Shown here: in pieces, positions 5,941 through 11,099 of the stretch
Layout: each line of letters opens with the position of its first letter
Numbering within the stretch: the stretch's first letter is position 1
Assembly: GCA_943360385.1 (NCBI GenBank)
Contig: CALRIM020000105.1
Location: 1-11,099 of the forward strand
Direction of reading: 5' to 3'
Length of the DNA: 11,099 nt
Origin: CAJBVG01 sp943360385
GTDB taxonomy: Bacteria > Bacteroidota > Bacteroidia > Sphingobacteriales > Sphingobacteriaceae
The notes under the pieces: model-generated
Database searches by the model: none
What the model saw: the letters and a program-made list of their open reading frames with translations, nothing else
What the model was told of the DNA's origin: nothing
Translations under genes and position numbers: made by a program

Positions 5941-6612
5941 TTAATAGGGTATTGTCATTACCTCGTATTGTTTATTGAAAAAGATAGCATCCTTGGGCAT
6001 TTCATCACCAAATTTTTGATTTTGATAAATGTGGTAGATTACCAATTTCTTTGTATCGATTTTTAGTTTTTTATCGTTTGCATCCAATATAATCCAGTAG
6101 GGAACAAATGCGCAATCGATGTTTTTAACAGACACGGCAGTTTCTGCATATTCGGTATCTCCAGATAGAAATATTTTTTTGCCATGCCAAGTTATTACAT
6201 AGGAATTATGTTTAAATGTAAAACGATGTTTTGTTTTAATAACTTGTATAGAAAAATCGGGTAAGGCATTTTTAGGTTTTTGTAATTTCCTCGAATTCCA
6301 AGGAGTGAACACCTTCCCACTTCCTTTTATTTTTTGAACTAATTTTCTAGAATAATGATCGGCATGTTTATGTGTAAATATAAACATCGAATTATCCTTT
6401 ATACTATCTAATTCCGAAGGTCTGTATTGGTTATACCCGTATGCTCCAGATTTATAAGGAAAATCTACATAGATGTTCGATTGACCATCGGTTAGGTACA
6501 TTCCACAATTTCCAATAAACTTAATTTTAATTTCGCCAGTTTGGCTGAAACCAATAGTAGCTAAAATTAAGAAGGAGAGGAGTAGGGTAAGAGGTTTGAA
6601 AAGTTTTATCAT
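5941..6612 (-). CDS. Exported metallo-beta-lactamase-fold hydrolase
   Basis: The 223 aa protein starts at ATG 6612, where a clean signal peptide begins (MIKLFKPLTLLL...ATIGFSQ, cleavage near 24). Longer readings up to 6720 add a polar stretch ahead of it and would run into the divergent gene. The mature protein opens like metallo-beta-lactamase-fold enzymes (IKIKFIGNCGMYL..DGQSNIYVDF) and has the metal motif HKHADH (His81, His83, Asp85, His86), GDTEY (Asp152) and a late VIYHI (His194) that could be the last ligand. It most resembles the UlaG/UPF0173-like branch that includes small exported proteins of unknown substrate, rather than true beta-lactamases. The third-motif His is not certain; His129, His135 and His143 are candidates. 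Location is probably the periplasm. It converges on the terminator at 5891 and is divergent from the barrel gene. Confidence 0.87.
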   Translation of the reverse strand: MIKLFKPLTLLLSFLILATIGFSQTGEIKIKFIGNCGMYLTDGQSNIYVDFPYKSGAYGYNQYRPSELDSIKDNSMFIFTHKHADHYSRKLVQKIKGSGKVFTPWNSRKLQKPKNALPDFSIQVIKTKHRFTFKHNSYVITWHGKKIFLSGDTEYAETAVSVKNIDCAFVPYWIILDANDKKLKIDTKKLVIYHIYQNQKFGDEMPKDAIFFNKQYEVMTIPY

Positions 6613-6679
6613 ATAGTAAAGATACAAATTGTTGCATTTTAAACGTTTATTCTTTGCTTTTTTGAATAAAACACCCAAT

Positions 6680-7339
6680 TTGAGAAACCTATCCATTATT
6701 TCGTTATTATTTTTTTGCATGGAATGTAAAGCGCAAACATTTAATGAAAGGTTTATTATATCTAGCGGAGTAAATGTTTCTACGATGTTCTATGCGAGGA
6801 ATAGATTGAATTTCACGCCATACCCCTTTCTAGCAATTTCAAAAGATATATTGGATTTAAATAAGGGCATCTTAAGTATTAGTGTTAATTATATAAAAAA
6901 GGGAGGGAACGAGGGTTTAATAGTCGCGGATACAAATTTTTGGCAATCCTATTTTGACGATAATTTAAAGTACTTGCAATTAAATTACATAGGTGTTGGA
7001 GTTTCCTATCGAAAAAATATTTTTAAAAGCGCTTTATATTATGAATTGTCTGCTAAGTTAAATTATTTAATATCTGGTAAGAAATATAATTATTATTACA
7101 ATTATGCAGAAAACAAATTAACAACAGAAGTAAGCAGCATTTTTTATTTAAAGAAAGAACCATTTTATAATTATAAACCCATTCGATTTGAAAACGCTAT
7201 TGCCTTAAATTTTAATTATAAATTGCCCTTCATTAAAAGAACATATTTCTCCGTAGGCTATGAATTTGGATTAACAAGTGTGTTCCTTTTGGATATACGA
7301 ATTAACCATGGTATATTGGGGGATATTAGGTATTGTTAG
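6680..7339 (+). CDS. Probable outer-membrane beta-barrel protein, TTG start
   Basis: No ATG gives a sensible start: the first one (6719) lies inside the signal peptide. TTG at 6680 gives MRNLSIISLLFFCMECKAQ, an ideal Bacteroidota signal peptide ending in AQ, so I choose it (219 aa). The frame is open further up to TTG 6629, but the added residues are not signal-like. The mature protein has alternating beta strands with many Tyr and Phe (ISSGVNVSTMFYAR, LKYLQLNYIGVGVSYR, LYYELSAKLNYLIS, FENAIALNFNYKL, YFSVGYEFGLTSVF), as in porin-like barrels of the PorT/OMP_b-brl type. It ends in DIRYC rather than the usual aromatic last residue. A TA-N3-TTTG sequence at 6648-6656 resembles a -7 box with one extra base. 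The gene is divergent from the hydrolase gene across 67 nt and its stop is 10 nt from the converging next gene. Ligand unknown. Confidence 0.72.
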   Translation: MRNLSIISLLFFCMECKAQTFNERFIISSGVNVSTMFYARNRLNFTPYPFLAISKDILDLNKGILSISVNYIKKGGNEGLIVADTNFWQSYFDDNLKYLQLNYIGVGVSYRKNIFKSALYYELSAKLNYLISGKKYNYYYNYAENKLTTEVSSIFYLKKEPFYNYKPIRFENAIALNFNYKLPFIKRTYFSVGYEFGLTSVFLLDIRINHGILGDIRYC

Positions 7340-7349
7340 GATTAGTATA

Positions 7350-8879
7350 TTAGTTTATAACTAATTTCTTTCTTGCTATTCCAAATTCACTACTCATTTC
7401 TACAACATACATTCCTTGTTGCAACCCAATCAATTCTATAGTATTTAATCCCTTACCTAGATTTTCTGTTTGAGAGTAAACCACACTTCCTTTTAAGTCG
7501 ATTACCTTTATGTTTAAAGCGGAAGCAGCTCCCATTTTTACATTTACAGAAACTCTCCCGTTATTGCTAGGGTTAGGATAGATAATAGTTTCAATGATAT
7601 TTTTGGTGGAGTGTATACTCGAGGATACATCTATTGTAATATAATTACTGTATTCCTTTTTTTTATAATTTACAAATTGGTTTTGATCGTATAATTGCTC
7701 TATATATTCAGAAATATTATTATTGAAATCATAGGAAATGATATATTTATTTGAAGATGAAATTTCCCATTCATTATTTGTGTCTACGAAATATGAAGTA
7801 TACTCAACTAGATTTTTATTTCTATCAAAAATCCCATCGATTCGATTGAATTTTTCAAGTACATTGTTCACTACTTGATAGTAGGCAACAGAATACGAAT
7901 TGTTGGTATCTAACTTTAGCCCAATTGTTCTACCTGCATAATAGTATGCGGAGTTTTGATAGCCTGAATCAACCGTAGTTAATTGCACGTTTTCAAAATA
8001 TTCAATATCACCATTAAAATTTAACCAAGTAATACTATCGGCTTTATACCAAGGCACTAATATAGGAAATTGGTTTGCATGATATGCAAGTTCACGAATT
8101 GGTATACCTAGATTGTTATATTCTATTTTTATTATTGTGCCTAATTCTAATTTATTGTTACTGTAGTTGTATCTTTTGAATTCAATTAATTGGTCAAGAT
8201 TATTATAAACTCTTTCTGTTTTATTCCTTGCAAAAGTTTTTTTAGTACTAGAGCTATAAGTGCTATCTATTTCTAGTACTAATTTTTTTGTGTTGTTGTG
8301 GTAAGTATAGCCCTTGCCAAAATAATTTTGAACCTTCCATGCATTTGATATGTATTCTTCTTGCATCGATAAAATCAAATTGCCATTGTAATCAACCTCC
8401 TCTATTTTTCTATTTTTAGTTAACCAGAGTTGAGTGTTTGAATCGAATTCCTGGGATATAATAATTTTTTTCAAATTGTTATTGTAGTAATTATATAAAT
8501 CTCTTCGAAAAAGTGTATAAGTACTATCGGTTTCGTCAAAGTAAAATATATTAATTTGAATCAACTTATTTTGAATATCATAAATGTAATCTTCTTTATA
8601 ATAAGTATGGCTCCCTATATAATCTAAGCCAAACTTGGTAATAATTCTATTGTCAGAATAATCAAGATGGTATGCATAGGATAATGTAGTGTCCCAGTTG
8701 TTCGAAAACGTAGTCCATAGAATTTCTCTATAGTCTGTATATACATTTTTAGTGGAAACGTTAATTCTTGAATGAGTCTTACTATTCGAATTTAAACGGT
8801 ACTCTCTTAAATCATTAAATTGAGCAAAAGAAGTAGCAATTGTAAAAATCGCCATTAAAGCCAGGACATGTTTTTTCAT
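7350..8879 (-). CDS. Secreted repeat protein with T9SS sorting domain
   Basis: The 509 aa protein has a signal peptide (1-20, ending TSFAQ) and a C-terminal T9SS type A sorting domain (about 430-509) with IIYPNPSNNGRVSV, IKVIDLKGSVVY, GLQQGMYVVEM and KKLVIN. Between them (about 70-392) lie roughly ten degenerate repeats about 27-38 residues apart. They are recognisable by heads such as YIYDIQNKLIQ (98), YNYYNNNLKK (129), EVDYNGNLIL (161), YTYHNNTKKL (191), KIEYNNLGIPI (251) and ISYDFNNNISEY (381). They recall the YD-type beta-strand repeats of Rhs-like and other Bacteroidota surface proteins, without matching a family I can name. Trp residues recur between them. It should be displayed on or released from the surface; role unknown. 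The start is a clear ATG. Its 3' end faces the barrel gene, 10 nt away, with no strong terminator between them. Confidence 0.9.
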   Translation of the reverse strand: MKKHVLALMAIFTIATSFAQFNDLREYRLNSNSKTHSRINVSTKNVYTDYREILWTTFSNNWDTTLSYAYHLDYSDNRIITKFGLDYIGSHTYYKEDYIYDIQNKLIQINIFYFDETDSTYTLFRRDLYNYYNNNLKKIIISQEFDSNTQLWLTKNRKIEEVDYNGNLILSMQEEYISNAWKVQNYFGKGYTYHNNTKKLVLEIDSTYSSSTKKTFARNKTERVYNNLDQLIEFKRYNYSNNKLELGTIIKIEYNNLGIPIRELAYHANQFPILVPWYKADSITWLNFNGDIEYFENVQLTTVDSGYQNSAYYYAGRTIGLKLDTNNSYSVAYYQVVNNVLEKFNRIDGIFDRNKNLVEYTSYFVDTNNEWEISSSNKYIISYDFNNNISEYIEQLYDQNQFVNYKKKEYSNYITIDVSSSIHSTKNIIETIIYPNPSNNGRVSVNVKMGAASALNIKVIDLKGSVVYSQTENLGKGLNTIELIGLQQGMYVVEMSSEFGIARKKLVIN

Positions 8880-8939
8880 ATGTACGAAAATACGAAAATG
8901 TAGGGATACAATATTGTTTTTTATATGGTGTTAAATAAT

Positions 8940-8970
8940 AACCACCACTGGTTTGATTCCAGTGGTGGTT
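8940..8970 (-). terminator. Intrinsic terminator of the beta-helix T9SS gene
   Basis: A perfect 12-bp GC-rich stem (AACCACCACTGG 8940-8951 with 8959-8970) closes a 7-nt loop. Read on the minus strand it begins 10 nt after the stop at 8980 and is followed by an AT-rich tract rather than a pure T run. It separates the long gene from the next minus-strand gene (start 8879), so the latter probably has its own promoter in 8880-8939, though no clear TAnnTTTG box is seen there. Confidence 0.88.
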
Positions 8971-8979
8971 TGTTATTGT

Positions 8980-11099
8980 TTATTTAGTAATCACCAATTG
9001 TTTTTGATGAGTTACGCCAGTTGTTTTATTTGTTATACTTACAATATATACCCCAGGAAGGTAATTGTTTACCGTTAATAAAACATCACCATTGTGTGCC
9101 CCATTGTAAACCCTATTTCCCAATATATCTGTTATTTGTATATCATACTCATTTCCTAGCGGTAGCTGCATGGTTACTTGGCCGTACGCAGGGTTTGGAT
9201 AAATATTAATTGCTAGGGCTTCTGCCTGCATAGGGTTGGTATTCGAGTTCTCTCCACTATTGTTATAACTTTGATGGCACATGTAAAGAATATTGTCCTG
9301 CATCCAGTCGTCCAAATTTTTATAGGGTTGCTGTGCATATTTCCCATCTGTAAACACAAAAGTGTATTTCATATTATCGGACAATTTTGCCAGTACATCG
9401 GCAGTAATATAAACATACCCATCTGCCATTTGGAGAATAGGAACTTCATCAGTTGAATACACCTGTCCATTATCATCTTTTAGCTGAATGCCAATAGTTT
9501 TAGGTAAATCTGTTATACATGGCAATTGATCCAATTTAAGGCGCAAAGCCAATGGCCTGTCTTCTGTATCCACAAAACTAAGTCCTTCGTATTGCCATAA
9601 TATAGCGCGGGCGGTAAAGATGGATGGGCCTGCCTCGTATGGTTTTTGAGAAGCGATAGATATAAGTGTACTTTTTTCTGTAGTATCCAATGTTCGCTCA
9701 TCTTGCAAGCGTGCCGATAATAAAATCGTGTATACGGTTATATAATTTTGGGCATACACATCATCCGAAGCTGACATATCTCTTAATACACCAAATGCCG
9801 CCTTATCATCTCCGCTCGTTATTTGTTGCTCTAAGTCTATCAGCCTATTCATAAATGGGTTATTCTTCTGCCCGTTCGCTTTCAATTGGCGTTCATAATT
9901 ATACCACTCTTGCCATGCATCCATTTTATTATCAGGCATTAAATATGATGGGTCAAACTTCGGTGAATTTTCCCCATCACCCGGTTCTATAATAATAATT
10001 TCATCTGTACAAAAATTAGGAGCGGTTAATGTTGATTTAATATACTTAAGGTATGGTGGCGCACCAGGACTTGGTTGCAAATACACATCAGGTGAAGTGG
10101 TCATGATCCATTGGTTGCGTTCCACCAATTGCGTTGCATTTTGTGGATTAGCAGGATTTGATACATCAAACAAATAAAGTTCAATATCTTCAGCAGCGGT
10201 ACTGGTGAAATAATTGTCTCTCGATTCCATATTCGGTACACCATGGGTTGTTCCTTTGGTTCGCATCGAATAATCTTTTAATGATATTCCGTTTACCACG
10301 TTTTTAAATTCATTGCAATTTATATCATTCCCATACCCGCGAAACTCTCCAGCAATGCCCCTTCCCGCAGTTATTTTGTTTTTATAAAACAATGATTGTT
10401 CAGTATTTATGCTATGCACTCCTCTATTACGCCATATAGTGGGGTTAGTGTTGTTAATTGTATTTACAGCTATTCTCAATCCATTTGATTGATTCAATTG
10501 AATACCGCTATTATAATCACTTAAATTGTCGGGGGCCACATAAGTGGTATATACGTTAATAGTATTATTATCAATATCAGATATATCTGTTCTTGAAGTT
10601 CCATCAGGCTTATTATACCTTTTATTCATCACTTGATAACCCTTTACATTGGTAACTTTTATACCGTAGGCAATATTGGTCATTATATTTTGTGTTATTC
10701 TCATTTCCTTGAAATTTTGCTTGCTTGTTTGCCCAGCTTCATCAATGGTAATTGCAGTAGGTAGATGTTTATTGTAAGCGGTAAGCGAACTCAGGTATGC
10801 TGTATTATCAAAAATATTCAAGGCAATTTTTATTTTGGTGGTATTTGCAGCACCGTTTGTACCAACATTGCTATTAAGCAAAATAGCACTTAAAGGGAAG
10901 TTGTAAAATTTGTTGCCGTTTAGAGTAAGTTCACAATTATTGTTTTTATATAACATTACAGCGTGGGTTTTTACTTTATCCACAATATTGTTGCTAAAAT
11001 CTATATTTGTTTTACCTGTGGCATATAAGGCTTGGTTTACGTTTTTAAAATTTACGTTTTGTACAGTAACTGTTCCTTTTTTGTCTTTCATGTCGATAC
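8980..11099 (-). CDS. Large beta-helix surface protein with T9SS sorting domain, C-terminal part (cut by window end)
   Basis: The frame stays open to the right edge. The first Met (11091) lies in repeat sequence with no signal peptide, so the true start is off the window. Numbering from that Met gives 703 visible residues. About 4-345 is a parallel beta-helix with recurring Asn-rich turns (VQNVNFKNVNQALYATG, IDFSNNIVDKV, LTLNGNKFYNF, ITQNIMTNIAYGIKV, DIDNNTINVY, NEFKNVVNGISL). A Cys-containing segment (FCTDE) and an acidic linker lead to a helical region (about 388-502) with a TLISIASQKPYEAGPSIFTAR stretch, of a kind I recall from other Bacteroidota T9SS cargo. The end (628-703) is a type A sorting domain with INIYPNPAYGQVTM, DILGNRVYNG, LPGVYIVSI and KQLVITK. 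Beta-helices often bind or cut polysaccharides, but no catalytic residues can be assigned. A strong terminator follows. Confidence 0.9.
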   Translation of the reverse strand, partial: IDMKDKKGTVTVQNVNFKNVNQALYATGKTNIDFSNNIVDKVKTHAVMLYKNNNCELTLNGNKFYNFPLSAILLNSNVGTNGAANTTKIKIALNIFDNTAYLSSLTAYNKHLPTAITIDEAGQTSKQNFKEMRITQNIMTNIAYGIKVTNVKGYQVMNKRYNKPDGTSRTDISDIDNNTINVYTTYVAPDNLSDYNSGIQLNQSNGLRIAVNTINNTNPTIWRNRGVHSINTEQSLFYKNKITAGRGIAGEFRGYGNDINCNEFKNVVNGISLKDYSMRTKGTTHGVPNMESRDNYFTSTAAEDIELYLFDVSNPANPQNATQLVERNQWIMTTSPDVYLQPSPGAPPYLKYIKSTLTAPNFCTDEIIIIEPGDGENSPKFDPSYLMPDNKMDAWQEWYNYERQLKANGQKNNPFMNRLIDLEQQITSGDDKAAFGVLRDMSASDDVYAQNYITVYTILLSARLQDERTLDTTEKSTLISIASQKPYEAGPSIFTARAILWQYEGLSFVDTEDRPLALRLKLDQLPCITDLPKTIGIQLKDDNGQVYSTDEVPILQMADGYVYITADVLAKLSDNMKYTFVFTDGKYAQQPYKNLDDWMQDNILYMCHQSYNNSGENSNTNPMQAEALAINIYPNPAYGQVTMQLPLGNEYDIQITDILGNRVYNGAHNGDVLLTVNNYLPGVYIVSITNKTTGVTHQKQLVITK

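Noticed and set aside
6613..6720. N-terminal extension of the metallo-beta-lactamase-fold protein to ATG 6720 or 6696
   Set aside because: It would place a long polar stretch before the signal peptide and overlap the divergent barrel gene.
7349..7365. Small palindrome (ATTAGT/ACTAAT) between converging genes as a terminator
   Set aside because: Only a 6-bp AT-rich stem, overlapping the stop codon of the minus-strand gene, with an imperfect T run.
9021..9701. Short open frames on both strands inside the beta-helix gene
   Set aside because: They lie wholly within a well-supported coding sequence, have no recognisable motifs, and look like shadows of it.
11089..11091. ATG as true start of the beta-helix protein
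   Set aside because: No signal peptide follows, the sequence is already in beta-helix repeat, and the frame is open to the edge; a T9SS cargo needs a signal peptide.
1..11099. CRISPR array, tRNA/rRNA gene, insertion sequence, toxin-antitoxin or defence system
   Set aside because: Looked for on both strands; no spaced repeats of CRISPR type, no clover-leaf pattern, no transposase or defence motifs were found.

Overview
The window looks like chromosome of a member of the Bacteroidota (Flavobacteriales/Chitinophagales-like). The evidence is an AT-rich base composition, A-rich translation leaders instead of strong Shine-Dalgarno sites, promoter-like TAnnTTTG boxes, a lipoprotein whose cysteine is followed by Lys-Lys-Asp-Glu, and three proteins ending in type IX secretion (T9SS) C-terminal sorting domains with the hallmark YPNP motif. 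I see no rRNA, tRNA, CRISPR array, transposase, phage gene or recognisable defence system.

Layout. (1) Positions 1-1349 hold a selenium operon: the 3' end of a tRNA 2-selenouridine synthase gene (mnmH/selU) and, one base later, a complete selD. Together they make selenophosphate and place selenium in tRNA wobble uridines. The selD stop codon lies inside a 24-bp tandem repeat. (2) Positions 1406-3771 look like one transcription unit: a small protein with a Cys-rich tail, a seven-helix membrane protein, a one-helix HisKA_3 histidine kinase and a NarL/LuxR-type response regulator. The first three genes overlap. The kinase has no sensor domain of its own, so the seven-helix protein is the best candidate for its sensor. 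This is the most interesting functional hypothesis here. (3) Positions 3859-4597 hold a 70-72 aa protein with a His/Cys...CxxC pattern and a lipoprotein.

(4) Positions 4782-11099 are devoted to the cell envelope: a LamG-like T9SS cargo, a strong terminator between converging genes, an exported metallo-beta-lactamase-fold protein, a divergent probable outer-membrane barrel protein that appears to start at TTG, a 509 aa T9SS cargo with about ten YD-like repeats, and the C-terminal part of a large beta-helix T9SS cargo that runs off the right edge. Both edge genes are incomplete.

No intergenic stretch reaches 300 bases. The longest (4598-4781) holds a weak terminator candidate, three small abutting palindromes and a promoter candidate. 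Functional calls rest on reading motifs by eye. Family assignments for the unnamed proteins are from memory and have not been searched.
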